A DNA stretch of 53,978 nucleotides, taken from positions 1-53,978 of the forward strand of contig NZ_JACHEN010000037.1 of assembly GCF_014205875.1 (NCBI RefSeq), written 5' to 3'. Made by a program: the position numbers and the translations under genes. The first letter of the stretch is position 1. Each line of letters starts with the position of its first letter. Below, in pieces: positions 42,841 through 51,225 of this stretch. The notes under the pieces were generated by a model, which saw nothing but the letters and a program-made list of their open reading frames with translations, was not told the origin of the DNA and ran no database searches. The DNA is from Anaerosolibacter carboniphilus (GTDB taxonomy: Bacteria; Bacillota; Clostridia; Peptostreptococcales; Thermotaleaceae).

Positions 42841-42873
42841 AAATTCCCCCACAACTTAAGTTTTGGGGGAATA
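42841..42873. terminator. Terminator hairpin after rlmD-like tail 8
   Basis: ATTCCCCCA and TTGGGGGAAT pair around CAACTTAAGT, with A-rich sequence to the left. Confidence 0.75.
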
Positions 42874-42884
42874 TGCTAAACACT

Positions 42885-42946
42885 CTATACCCGCTCTATC
42901 AATGCTACGGCCTCACGATGTATGGTGTGTTGCTGTTAGCATGTAT
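42885..42946 (-). repeat. rlmD-like 3'-end tail, copy 8 (type I box)
   Basis: The minus strand has CATGCTAACAGCAACACACC, then QQHTIHREAVALIERV and a TAG stop at 42885. Unlike most copies it is not preceded by a minus-strand gene; the next gene upstream is the plus-strand PadR operon. Confidence 0.6.
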
Positions 42947-43093
42947 AAGCTTATAGACATTGTACACGTGTCAAAGAACAGTCAGACTGTATGACAATTA
43001 ATTAATACCGAGTACTGCTCTCGTAATCAAAATGAAATGATTGCACATAATACAAAGGGAGATATTTTGTTTCCTCAAAAATATACCTCTTGA

Positions 43094-43160
43094 CAACCAC
43101 ACTACTCAGTGTTACTATATACTAGTAGTAAGTAATACTGCATACTAGTTATACAGAATA
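43094..43160 (+). promoter_or_regulatory. PadR-operon promoter and operator
   Basis: TTGACA at 43094-43099 is followed 17 bases later by TACTAT. Just downstream, ATACTAGTAGTAAGTAATAC and GCATACTAGTTATAC carry repeated ACTAGT and AGTA/TACT symmetry, the form of a PadR operator. Confidence 0.55.
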
Positions 43161-43176
43161 GCGAGGAGGGGTTACG

Positions 43177-43500
43177 CTGGAAAATCTAACGGAAATGCTC
43201 AAAGGCGTACTTGAGGGCTGCGTCCTTGAAATTATAAGCCGCGGAGAAACCTACGGATACGACATAACGCGGCGGTTGAATGCTCTCGGCTTCACAGACA
43301 TTGTGGATGGGACAGTTTATACCATCTTGGTGCGGCTTGAGAAAAACAAGCTGGTGGAAATTACGAAAAAGCCATCTGATATGGGACCGCCGCGAAAGTT
43401 TTTCGCGCTCAACGACGCGGGGCGCAAGGAACTACGGAAGTTCTGGGAAAAATGGGAGTTCGTATCATCAAAAATTAACGAGTTAAAGGAGGAAACATAA
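43177..43500 (+). CDS. PadR-family regulator with probable CTG start
   Basis: A protein of 107 residues when read from CTG 43177 (L-E-N-L-T-E-M-L-K-G), or 101 from ATG 43195. GAGGAGGGG ends 5 bases before the CTG but lies too far from the ATG, and homologues begin MENLTEMLKG, so CTG is the likely start. The winged helix includes YGYDITRRLNALG and GTVYTILVRLEKNKLV. It heads an operon with two DUF1048 proteins and an ABC exporter and should repress it. Confidence 0.85.
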   Translation: MENLTEMLKGVLEGCVLEIISRGETYGYDITRRLNALGFTDIVDGTVYTILVRLEKNKLVEITKKPSDMGPPRKFFALNDAGRKELRKFWEKWEFVSSKINELKEET

Positions 43501-43847
43501 TGAATTTTTGGGAAAAAATCACGGGCAACGACATGACTAAAAAATTGAAAACTTTTGAATCGCGAGCCAAAAAGCTGCCGGCTGATTATCAAGCGGCATG
43601 GGAAAAAATTACCGCCAATCTTTGGCAGCACTCAGATTTCACCGGTCGCAACCTCATGCCAATTCTTGACGGTGTGCTTGGCCTGCTCGAAGAAACAGCG
43701 GCAGACGGTCAGAGTGTCCAAGAGGTTTTAGGTGACGATATCAAAGGCTTCTGTTCAGCGCTGGCCGGCGAAGAAGGGGCAAAGTCTTATCGCGACAAGT
43801 GGCGCGAGCAACTCAACAATAATATCGCAAAAAAATTAGGTAAATAG
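43500..43847 (+). CDS. DUF1048 protein, first copy
   Basis: A 115-residue soluble protein. Its start overlaps the PadR stop (TAATG), so they are coupled. It carries the DUF1048 pattern: K.LP.DY...W..I...LW, then DGVLGLLEETAADGQSVQEV, then G.D...FC. The family always sits beside PadR and ABC exporter genes, but its role is unknown. The next gene is a divergent paralogue. Confidence 0.82.
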   Translation: MNFWEKITGNDMTKKLKTFESRAKKLPADYQAAWEKITANLWQHSDFTGRNLMPILDGVLGLLEETAADGQSVQEVLGDDIKGFCSALAGEEGAKSYRDKWREQLNNNIAKKLGK

Positions 43848-43856
43848 GAGGATAAA

Positions 43857-44207
43857 ATGAGAATACAAGATATCATCGAAGGCAAAAAAAAGTGGCGAGC
43901 ACACGTGGCGCGTGTCAAAGCGCTCCCGAAAGATTATCAAATTGTTTATAAAGAGATTCAAAAATATCTCTTTAAGGTCGGCCCTGTTGAGCTAACCGAC
44001 GGAACAGATTTGCTCTCGGGGATTATCGATCTTTTTGAAGAGGGCGCGGCCTTGGGGAAAGGCGTGCTCGAAGTGACGGGCAGTGACGTAGCGGCTTTCT
44101 GCGACGATCTGATCAAAGATTCAAAAACTTACGCCGACATCTATCAAGAATCTGTTGACCAAGAAGTTAATAAGGCCATGAAAAAGGTTATGGATAAAAC
44201 AAAGTAA
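43857..44207 (+). CDS. DUF1048 protein, second copy
   Basis: A 116-residue paralogue of the preceding protein (KALPKDYQIVYKEIQKYLF, IIDLFEEGAALGKGVLEVTG, VAAFCDDLI). Nine bp separate the two genes, with AGGAGG between them. It ends 15 bp before the exporter ATPase. Keeping two diverged copies together suggests a hetero-oligomer, which is inference. Confidence 0.82.
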   Translation: MRIQDIIEGKKKWRAHVARVKALPKDYQIVYKEIQKYLFKVGPVELTDGTDLLSGIIDLFEEGAALGKGVLEVTGSDVAAFCDDLIKDSKTYADIYQESVDQEVNKAMKKVMDKTK

Positions 44208-44222
44208 AAGGGGGATATCGGG

Positions 44223-44981
44223 ATGGAAAAAGCAATTCAAGTGAAAGGGCTGCAAAAGTCCTACAAGAAACTTCATGTTCTAAAGGGCGTGGATTTCGAG
44301 GTGGAAAAAGGCAGTATTTTCGCCCTGCTCGGCTCCAACGGTGCAGGCAAAACGACGATTGTAAAAATCCTCACCACGCTGCTCAAACAGGATAGCGGAA
44401 CTGCCACCGTCAACGGCTTCGACGTTGGGGCAAAGCCCGACTATGTGCGGCAGTCGATCAGTCTGACCGGGCAATTCGCTGCTGTAGACGAGATCTTGAC
44501 CGGGCGGGAAAATCTCATCATGATTGCCAAGCTGCGGCACCTCACCAATCCGCGTCAGGTCGCGGATGATTTACTGAACCGCTTCGGCTTGACTGAGGCC
44601 TCCGGTCGTAGGGTATCCACTTATTCGGGCGGAATGCGCCGCAGGTTGGACATCGCCATGAGCCTTATCGGAAAACCACAGCTTATTTTCCTCGACGAGC
44701 CGACCACCGGACTTGACCCCGAGGCGCGCATTGAGGTTTGGAAGATTGTCAAAGAACTTGCTAACGGCGGCACGACGGTATTCTTGACCACGCAATACTT
44801 GGAGGAGGCTGAACAGCTTGCCGATCGAATTGCCATTCTGCATGAGGGTAAGATTATTGCCAACGGCACGCTGGCGGAGCTAAAAAACCTGTTTCCGCCC
44901 GCAAAGGTGGAGTATGTGGAAAAACAGCCGACATTGGAGGAGATATTCCTCGCAATCATCGGCAAAAAGGAGGAGAAGTAA
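44223..44981 (+). CDS. ABC transporter ATP-binding protein (DrrA/multidrug type)
   Basis: A 252-residue ATPase, complete: Walker A GSNGAGKTT, signature YSGGMRRRLDIAM, Walker B LIFLDEPTTGLDP, H-loop TTQYLEEAEQL. The GGMRRRLD form is typical of DrrA-like multidrug exporters. It directly abuts its permease gene (stop at 44981, start at 44982). PadR regulation is likely, and the exported compound is unknown. Confidence 0.92.
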   Translation: MEKAIQVKGLQKSYKKLHVLKGVDFEVEKGSIFALLGSNGAGKTTIVKILTTLLKQDSGTATVNGFDVGAKPDYVRQSISLTGQFAAVDEILTGRENLIMIAKLRHLTNPRQVADDLLNRFGLTEASGRRVSTYSGGMRRRLDIAMSLIGKPQLIFLDEPTTGLDPEARIEVWKIVKELANGGTTVFLTTQYLEEAEQLADRIAILHEGKIIANGTLAELKNLFPPAKVEYVEKQPTLEEIFLAIIGKKEEK

Positions 44982-45752
44982 ATGGAAACGATCAAGAAAC
45001 ACTTTTTCAGCGATATGAGCGTTATGCTTGGACGTTCCATGCGACATATTTCCCGCAGCATGGATACCATCATCACGGTCACCATCATGCCGATCATGTT
45101 TATGCTGCTGTTTGTCTATGTGTTCGGCGGTGCGATTCAAACTGGCACGGACAACTATGTGAATTACCTGCTGCCCGGCATCCTGCTGATGGCGATTTCA
45201 AGCGGCATCGCCTATACTGCTTTCCGCTTGTTTATGGATATGCAAAGAGGCATCTTCGAACGATTCCACTCCATGCCGATTGCACGTTCGGCCGCGCTGT
45301 GGGGTCATGTGCTGACCTCACTGGTATCCAATGCGATTTCGGTTGTCGTCATCATTCTCGTAGCGCTCATTATGGGCTTCCGTTCATCGGCAGGAATATT
45401 GCCATGGCTTGCCGTAGCCGGTATTCTCACGCTGTTTACCCTGGCCTTAACTTGGATCGCCGCAATTGCCGGACTATCCGCAAAAACAGTGGACGGTGCG
45501 AGCGCGTTTTCCTATCCCCTTCTCTTCCTGCCGTTTATCAGCTCGGCTTTTGTACCGACCGAGACGATGCCGTCCGTAGTGCGTGCCTTTGCAGAAAACC
45601 AGCCGGTGACCTCTATCGTAGAAGCCATCCGTGCGTTATTGTTTAATCAGCCGGTTGGTAATGATATATGGCTTGCGCTCGCATGGTGCCTGGGCATATT
45701 GATTGTTGCATATGTATTCGCAATGCGGGTTTATAAACGTAAATCAGCTTAA
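44982..45752 (+). CDS. ABC-2 permease (DrrB-like)
   Basis: A 256-residue membrane protein with six helices and the DrrB/ABC-2 features NYLLPGILLMAISSGIAYTA and FERFHSMPIARSAALWG. It completes the exporter with the ATPase immediately upstream. A broken paralogue is found at 49120-49359. Confidence 0.9.
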   Translation: METIKKHFFSDMSVMLGRSMRHISRSMDTIITVTIMPIMFMLLFVYVFGGAIQTGTDNYVNYLLPGILLMAISSGIAYTAFRLFMDMQRGIFERFHSMPIARSAALWGHVLTSLVSNAISVVVIILVALIMGFRSSAGILPWLAVAGILTLFTLALTWIAAIAGLSAKTVDGASAFSYPLLFLPFISSAFVPTETMPSVVRAFAENQPVTSIVEAIRALLFNQPVGNDIWLALAWCLGILIVAYVFAMRVYKRKSA

Positions 45753-45810
45753 TGTTTTCAGGCATTAAAATGATAGTAGTTAACAAAACATCAAGTAAAG
45801 GGATGGTAGA

Positions 45811-45999
45811 ATGTATAAATACGAGTGGCTATTATGTCCGGTCTGTGACAACAAAACGCGGGTCAAGATACGTTTTGATACGGTGCTTGAAAACTTCCCG
45901 TTATTTTGTCCCAAGTGTAAACAGGAAACGATAATCCATGTAAAACAACTGAATATGTCAGTTATCAAAGAGCCAGACGCTAAGACGCAGAGCCGATAA
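45811..45999 (+). CDS. Cysteine-rich KTR zinc-ribbon protein
   Basis: A 62-residue protein with CPVCDNKTRVKIR and FCPKCKQETIIHVKQL (two CxxC pairs) ending EPDAKTQSR. This is the KTR protein common as a small gene in Tn916/Tn1549-type conjugative transposons. No other transfer gene is nearby, so it marks decayed conjugative-element DNA. GGGATGGTAG precedes the ATG. Confidence 0.85.
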   Translation: MYKYEWLLCPVCDNKTRVKIRFDTVLENFPLFCPKCKQETIIHVKQLNMSVIKEPDAKTQSR

Positions 46000-46035
46000 C
46001 ATGTGGGATTGTTCACAGTTATCGGTTCTTTCTTT
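45991..46035 (+). terminator. Terminator after the KTR gene
   Basis: AGCCGATAAC and GTTATCGGTTCT pair over 9 bp, followed by a T-rich run. The left arm overlaps the KTR stop. Confidence 0.7.
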
Positions 46036-46077
46036 TATGGTGCGCTGGGTGTATTCATATATTGGCCTTAGCCTGAA

Positions 46078-46158
46078 ATGACTGGGGTCATGGAGCAGAC
46101 CATAAATAATGAACTTAGTCAAATGTTGGAGCTGCTAAAAAAAGGAATGGGGTGTTAA
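46078..46158 (+). other. Short open frame upstream of the MacB-like ATPase
   Basis: Twenty-six codons from ATG 46078, including MEQTINNELSQMLELLKKG, ending at TAA 46156. It has no Shine-Dalgarno sequence but reads as ordinary amphipathic protein. It is probably the 3' end of a lost gene, possibly a regulator, and not a functional gene. Confidence 0.3.
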
Positions 46159-46160
46159 AT

Positions 46161-46856
46161 ATGTTTTTATCAGTATCAAACCTTACGAAAAGCTATAACA
46201 CAGGGATTATTACCCATGTACTCAAAGGTGTAGGCCTGGAGATGGAAAGAGGACAAATCGGAGTAATATTAGGCCCCTCCGGTTCGGGTAAATCTACACT
46301 GATGAACATTATAGGCGGCGTTGACTGGGCCGACGGCGGCACGGTCGAAGTGGACGGCGAGCGTATTACGGATTTAAACGACAGCCAACTGGTGGAATAC
46401 CGGCGGGGGAGCTTGGGCTTCGTCTTCCAGTTCTACAACCTTGTGCCGAACCTCACGGTAGCCGAAAACATCGAGGTTGTGTCGAACATCAGTAAAAACC
46501 CGCTTAAAACAGACGAGGTGCTTTCTGCTGTCGGACTTTCCGACAAAAAGAACCGTTTCCCTCGGGAACTCTCCGGCGGCGAGCAGCAGCGCGTGTCGAT
46601 CGCACGAGCCATCGTCAAAAATCCAAAGCTCCTGCTCTGCGATGAGCCCACCGGAGCGCTGGACCTCGAGACCTCGCGGGGCGTGCTGTCGTTGCTCCAA
46701 AAAGTAAACGCGCAGTTTGGCACGACCATCCTGATGATTACCCACAACAGCGCCATCGTTGGTATGGCGCACGCCGTATTCAGGCTGAGAAGCGGCGAGG
46801 TGGCGGAAGTTACGCACAATTCCGAAATTATCCCGGCGGAAAGGATTGAATGGTAA
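46161..46856 (+). CDS. MacB/LolD-type ABC ATPase
   Basis: A 231-residue ATPase: Walker A GPSGSGKST, signature LSGGEQQRVSIARAI, Walker B LLLCDEPTGALD and H-loop ITHN. ATG 46161 is chosen over a GTG 9 bases earlier because the GGGGTG lies at suitable spacing. Its stop overlaps the permease start. Such pairs export peptides or antibiotics or pull on membrane lipids. A truncated, mutated paralogue is at 36955. Confidence 0.9.
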   Translation: MFLSVSNLTKSYNTGIITHVLKGVGLEMERGQIGVILGPSGSGKSTLMNIIGGVDWADGGTVEVDGERITDLNDSQLVEYRRGSLGFVFQFYNLVPNLTVAENIEVVSNISKNPLKTDEVLSAVGLSDKKNRFPRELSGGEQQRVSIARAIVKNPKLLLCDEPTGALDLETSRGVLSLLQKVNAQFGTTILMITHNSAIVGMAHAVFRLRSGEVAEVTHNSEIIPAERIEW

Positions 46857-49102
46857 TGGCACTGCGAAAACGCCTATGGCGTATCATAAAGGAAAACAAA
46901 GGGCGGTATATCGGTATCGTTATTCTGATTCTTTTAGGAAGCTTTTATTTTATCGCGGCTACAGGCGTAGCAAATAACCTCGAAAAAATGGTCGTCGGGT
47001 TTGCCGAAGAATACAGGCAGGAAGACCTGACATTTTCGACAGACATACCCATTGAGGATATCGCGGCGCTGGAGGGCGAATCCGGCACGCTGATAGAGGC
47101 TTACCGGCAGTACGATGTCAAACTGTCCGGCGGGGAGCTGCGGCTGCTCAGCCTTTCTTCCAAAATCAATATCCCGGCGGTATTATCAGGACGGGGTCTT
47201 GAAAATCCGGGGGATATTTTGCTCGATCCGTATTTTTGTCAGAAGCAAGGCTTGAATATAGGCGGTCAAATAGAGCTAAACGGCAAAACCTTCAATATAG
47301 TAGGTACAATGGCGGTACCCAATTACGTTTTTATACTCAAAAACCTTTACGATGTGCTGCCAACCAGCGGTTTTGGCATCGGGATTGTTTCCGGCGCGGA
47401 TATCGAGGCGTTCCCGGAGGCGGTCACGGTCTATGGGGCGCGCTTTAAGGACAGGGAAAATTTAAACGCGCAGACAGCGAAGTTGCATGGGCTTTTAAGC
47501 GAAAAAGGGTATTCCCTTTCCGAATGGCTGGACGCCAAGAATAACAAGCGCGTCAGTATGCCTTGGTCGAACATTTCCAGCATGAAGTCCATGAGCTTTC
47601 CCGTATCAACGGCTTTTTTCCTTCTTAGCTGTCTTATTGTAGGCGTGATGATCATGCGCATCGTGAAGTCCGACGGCGTAGTCATCGGAACGCTGTACGC
47701 GCAGGGCTACCGCCGCCGTGAACTGACCCGGCACTATATGGCGATCCCTGTGTTGCTGTCCGCGGCGGGAGGTCTTGCCGGCACACTGCTTGCGCTGCCG
47801 TGTGTAAGGCCCGTTGTTGATTCTATGCTGATTTATTACATCCTGCCTGATAAAGGCATTACCTTCTCTCCATTAAACCTGGCGCTTGCCGTGCTGATGC
47901 CGGTGGCTTTTATCGGTCTGTCAAGTTTTCTTATTATACGCAAGATACTCAAAAAACCCGCTGTTGAGCTGATGAAAGGCGACGAGCAAAAAGCAAAGGT
48001 GAATTTTATAGAACGTGCACTCCGGCTGGATCGGTATAGTTTCAATACCAAATTTCAGATACGCGAACAAGTGCGGAGCATACCGCGTCTGTTGTTCTTA
48101 GTGCTGGGGGTGAGCGCCGCGTCGATGGTACTACTGTATGGTTTTACCTTCAACTACTCGATGGATCTGGTGATGAACAGAGGCGCCTTGGAGAGATACA
48201 ATTATGCCATAGAATATAACTTCAAGGAAGTACAGAATTTACAGGATAGAGATATTCCCGAAGGCGCGGAGCCGTACAACTCGTTTCGTGCCTACCCCGA
48301 GGGCAGGGAAACGGTTGAATTTTACCTGTTAGGCATGGAGCCGGATTCCGTCGGCATAAAGATGAACGGCATAGGGGGTACTGAGCTGTCCAGGGATCAG
48401 GTAAATATCACTTATCCCCTGGCCAGCCGTCTGAAGCTCAAGAAAGGAGACACGATTCATTTTGTAAACAAGCTGGATGGAAAATCATACAGCCTGACAA
48501 TCGATGGGATAATCGAAGCCTACGGCGAGCAATATGTTTTTATGCCCCTTGACGAGTTCAACCGCATGACCGGTCAACCTCTCGGAAGCTACCGTACCGT
48601 GCTTAGCAACCGTGAGTTAGATTTTGACGAAAGCCTGCTTGCCGGCGTGATGGATGCGCGGGATCCCGAGGCGTTTGAAGACCTCGCCATGCCAACGACG
48701 TTGATCGTTGCGTCTGTAACGGCCTTGGCCGTGCTTATTGCGGTCATTATTATCTTCCTTGTGACATCGTTGATGATTGACGAGAGCCGGAACACCATCT
48801 CTCTGCTCAAGGTATTGGGCTACCGCGAGAAAGAGCTGGCGAAGCTGATTCTGAATAGTTCTACGCCGGCGGTGTTTATCGGCTTCTGGCTGGGGCTGCC
48901 GTTCATGCTGGCCTTCGGGAACAACTTGTACGGTTATGTCGCGGAGATGATCAATATGGTGATACCCATGATTGTGAACCCGCTGTATGTCCTGATCAGC
49001 TTCGTGTTAATCTTTGCGGTGTACGAGATAACCAAGCGGTTGTGCGGAAGGAAGCTCGCGAAAATATCCATGAGCGAGGCGCTGAAAGCGGGCACGGAGT
49101 GA
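46850..49102 (+). CDS. FtsX-like ABC permease
   Basis: A 750-residue permease with an N-terminal membrane helix (about residues 20-38), an external domain, an FtsX-type three-helix block (about 255-365), a second helix near 415-430, another external domain and a final three-helix FtsX block (about 625-735). It overlaps the ATPase gene. The start may be ATG 46850 or ATG 46856, which differ by two residues. Substrate unknown; the pair fits antimicrobial-peptide or bacitracin-type exporters. Confidence 0.88.
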   Translation: MVMALRKRLWRIIKENKGRYIGIVILILLGSFYFIAATGVANNLEKMVVGFAEEYRQEDLTFSTDIPIEDIAALEGESGTLIEAYRQYDVKLSGGELRLLSLSSKINIPAVLSGRGLENPGDILLDPYFCQKQGLNIGGQIELNGKTFNIVGTMAVPNYVFILKNLYDVLPTSGFGIGIVSGADIEAFPEAVTVYGARFKDRENLNAQTAKLHGLLSEKGYSLSEWLDAKNNKRVSMPWSNISSMKSMSFPVSTAFFLLSCLIVGVMIMRIVKSDGVVIGTLYAQGYRRRELTRHYMAIPVLLSAAGGLAGTLLALPCVRPVVDSMLIYYILPDKGITFSPLNLALAVLMPVAFIGLSSFLIIRKILKKPAVELMKGDEQKAKVNFIERALRLDRYSFNTKFQIREQVRSIPRLLFLVLGVSAASMVLLYGFTFNYSMDLVMNRGALERYNYAIEYNFKEVQNLQDRDIPEGAEPYNSFRAYPEGRETVEFYLLGMEPDSVGIKMNGIGGTELSRDQVNITYPLASRLKLKKGDTIHFVNKLDGKSYSLTIDGIIEAYGEQYVFMPLDEFNRMTGQPLGSYRTVLSNRELDFDESLLAGVMDARDPEAFEDLAMPTTLIVASVTALAVLIAVIIIFLVTSLMIDESRNTISLLKVLGYREKELAKLILNSSTPAVFIGFWLGLPFMLAFGNNLYGYVAEMINMVIPMIVNPLYVLISFVLIFAVYEITKRLCGRKLAKISMSEALKAGTE

Positions 49103-49119
49103 GTTGTTTGGTCGCAACC

Positions 49120-49359
49120 CAATACATGCCGGCAAATCTAAAAAAGCGTTGCCGTTTAGTTGCGGATACGTTAATGGCGATCATACCGATTATGATACTG
49201 CTGCTGTTTACCTATGTGTTCGGCGGCTCGCTTGCGGGTTCAATCCAAACGGGCGGAGCAGCCAAGGTCAATTACGTAAATTACCAGTTGCCGGGAATAT
49301 TACTGATGGCAATCGAAATTTATGGTGCCAGGTACAGCACTTTAGCAGTTATTGCATAA
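49120..49359 (+). pseudogene. ABC-2 permease fragment
   Basis: The frame reads LLLFTYVFGGSLAGSIQTGG and NYVNYQLPGILLMAI, nearly the same as the permease at 44982 (LLFVYVFGGAIQTG, NYVNYLLPGILLMAI), then breaks after LLMAI into unrelated codons and a stop. Only about 65 matching residues of 256 remain. It ends at the hairpin and rlmD-like tail 9. Confidence 0.7.
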
Positions 49360-49360
49360 T

Positions 49361-49396
49361 AAATCCTCTACTGAGAAATTTCAGTAGAGGATTTTA
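49361..49396. terminator. Terminator hairpin after rlmD-like tail 9
   Basis: AAATCCTCTACTGA and TCAGTAGAGGATTT are perfect reverse complements with AT-rich flanks. Confidence 0.8.
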
Positions 49397-49406
49397 AACT
49401 TCTTAG

Positions 49407-49466
49407 CTACTCCCTAGCCACCAATGCTACGGCCTTACAGTGCATGGTGTGTTGCCGTTAGCATAT
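49407..49466 (-). repeat. rlmD-like 3'-end tail, copy 9 (type I box)
   Basis: The minus strand has ATATGCTAACGGCAACACACC, then RQHTMHCKAVALVARE and a TAG stop at 49407. It starts about 50 bp after the reductase stop. Confidence 0.65.
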
Positions 49467-49515
49467 TGAAACACACATCGAGTAGTCACATAGACACAAC
49501 GTCTCTAATGACATA

Positions 49516-50082
49516 CTATTTCCCAGCAGGATGATAACAAAGCTGCACAACACCTGAAGAAAATCTCCTAGTATTAACAAGTTTTAGCCCTAGTCTCTGC
49601 TTTATGTCAACAAACAGAGGTTTACCTGCTCCTAAAATGACAGGATGAACGGATAATCTATACTCATCAACAAGTCCTAGGTTTATGAAAGTTGTTATAA
49701 GACTGGCTCCACCATAGAGCCATATATCTTTGCCTGGTTCATTCTTCATTTTATTTACTTCTTCAGGTATATTGTCATTTATTATCATCACTTTTTTGTC
49801 TATCTTGGTAAGCGTTTTTGAGAAAACATATTTCTTCTTACTATGAACCAATTCCCAAATTTCTCTTTCCATAGCAGAAGCATCATTCCCAGGGATGTAT
49901 TGTCCCCATAAATCATAGGATTTACGTCCATATAGAATCGTATCAATATCATTTAAAAAATCATTAAAACCCATATCCGTATCCATTATACACCAGTCAA
50001 CTTCTCCATTTAGGCCCTCTATAAATCCGTCCAAAGACACCGCCAAATCTAAAATTATTCTTCTTGATTCACTATTTAACAT
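49516..50082 (-). CDS. RibD C-terminal-type (dihydrofolate-reductase-like) protein
   Basis: A 188-residue protein of the RibD C-terminal fold: N-terminal ILDLAVSLDGFIEG, the middle ILYGRKSYDLW, later DIWLYGGASLITTFINLGL and HPVILGAGKPLFVD. These are the blocks of the YwjB/YyaP group, NADPH-dependent reductases of unknown substrate. A Shine-Dalgarno GGAGG lies upstream. rlmD-like tail 9 follows the stop. Confidence 0.88.
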   Translation of the reverse strand: MLNSESRRIILDLAVSLDGFIEGLNGEVDWCIMDTDMGFNDFLNDIDTILYGRKSYDLWGQYIPGNDASAMEREIWELVHSKKKYVFSKTLTKIDKKVMIINDNIPEEVNKMKNEPGKDIWLYGGASLITTFINLGLVDEYRLSVHPVILGAGKPLFVDIKQRLGLKLVNTRRFSSGVVQLCYHPAGK

Positions 50083-50174
50083 AATAGTTTACCTCCTCAA
50101 AAAACACTCCGTTTCAATCTCATTTTAGACTGATCACTATTTAATTTTATTATAACTCACATTCTTAATTTAAC

Positions 50175-50396
50175 CTATTGCACAAAATTGAATATTTCTT
50201 TTAAAGTTAACTCTATCTCCTTAAAAAACAAAATCGTTTGAATATTTTCTAAATCATTTCTATCATCAGCTCGATAACCATTTTTTGTCTTATGACTCGG
50301 CTTTAATAGATTGATCTTATCGTAATAATATAATGTTCTTGGAGTTATTCCTGTTATCTGAACAATATCTTTAATAGTTAAAAATAGTTTCTTCAT
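50175..50396 (-). CDS. MerR-family regulator, short (probably truncated)
   Basis: A 73-residue protein holding the MerR helix-turn-helix (IKDIVQITGITPRTLYYYDK, KNGYRADDRNDLENIQ) and the start of the dimerisation helix, ending KEIFNFVQ. Usual members are 110-280 residues, so the effector part is missing. It lies 21 bp after a flavodoxin gene whose upstream region has a classic MerR promoter. It may be a remnant or a DNA-binding-only form. Confidence 0.75.
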   Translation of the reverse strand: MKKLFLTIKDIVQITGITPRTLYYYDKINLLKPSHKTKNGYRADDRNDLENIQTILFFKEIELTLKEIFNFVQ

Positions 50397-50417
50397 TCTA
50401 AAATCCTTGTCTCCTGT

Positions 50418-50891
50418 CTATAATTCGTATCCAATTGTCTCAAGCCATTTTGTAACCTCTTCAGATGCAACAATACCATTTACAGCAATACCAGGTAGAA
50501 TGAGAGATTTTGAACACTCTCTAGCTATATCATTCTCAATTTTGCAAAACCCACCGCCTCCATGAGTGCAGAAGGGAATTATCGTTTTACCTGTAAAATC
50601 ATGTTGCTTAATAAAGCTCATAACTGGTGGGGCTAATGTTTTAAACCAGTTAGGTGTACCTATAAATATTGTTTGATAATCATCTATGGACTCATTTCCA
50701 GAAATTAGTTCAGGACAAAATCCTCGAGTAATTTGATTCCTTACTTCTTTAGCGGCAGTATTATAATCAAAGGAATAATTCTTATTAGGAATTAATTCTC
50801 TTATAGTGCCACCAGTCTGTTTTGCTATTTCTAACGCTAAGTTCTTTGTATTTTGGAAAAGTGAATAATAAACAATCAGTGTTTTGTGCAT
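50418..50891 (-). CDS. Flavodoxin-family protein
   Basis: A 157-residue flavodoxin: the FMN phosphate loop LIVYYSLFQNTKNLA is at the N-terminus, IFIGTPNWFKTLAPPVMSFI forms the 60s-type loop and IPFCTHGGGGF the 90s-type loop. It probably carries electrons for a reductase. It is the first gene of a two-gene unit with the MerR gene. A 145-base leader separates it from the promoter at 51037. Confidence 0.88.
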   Translation of the reverse strand: MHKTLIVYYSLFQNTKNLALEIAKQTGGTIRELIPNKNYSFDYNTAAKEVRNQITRGFCPELISGNESIDDYQTIFIGTPNWFKTLAPPVMSFIKQHDFTGKTIIPFCTHGGGGFCKIENDIARECSKSLILPGIAVNGIVASEEVTKWLETIGYEL

Positions 50892-51036
50892 ATGTGTTAT
50901 TTCCTTTCTTCAAAATTCCTACATATCGGTTTGCTTATAAATAATTCATGCAATATTTAAATATGCAGGATATAATATAATCTGCTATGAATACTAAACT
51001 ATTAGCTCCAATATTTTAACTCTTGATTATAAATAT

Positions 51037-51067
51037 ATGATATGCCATGACCTTACGTCATAGTCAA
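51037..51067 (-). promoter_or_regulatory. MerR-type promoter with 19-bp spacer
   Basis: The minus strand has TTGACT, a spacer of exactly 19 bases carrying the dyad ATGAC-GTAAG-GTCAT, then TATCAT. The long spacer and central dyad are the hallmark of MerR-activated promoters. It is placed to drive flavodoxin and merR. Confidence 0.75.
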
Positions 51068-51225
51068 GTATAAATTTCAGCAAAATCCAAACCTTAACAC
51101 AAAAATCATCTCAATATTCACTAGGGGTAGACTCCCTAAACAAAAATTCCCCCAAACCGTAGTCTGAGGAAAAATAAAACACACTTCACAATTTACTTAA
51201 AATCCTTCTAACTCTTTGATTCAAC

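Noticed and set aside
44280..45140. Long minus-strand open frames under the G+C-rich exporter genes
   Set aside because: They result from the high-G+C codon pattern of the plus-strand genes; translations show no known motif.
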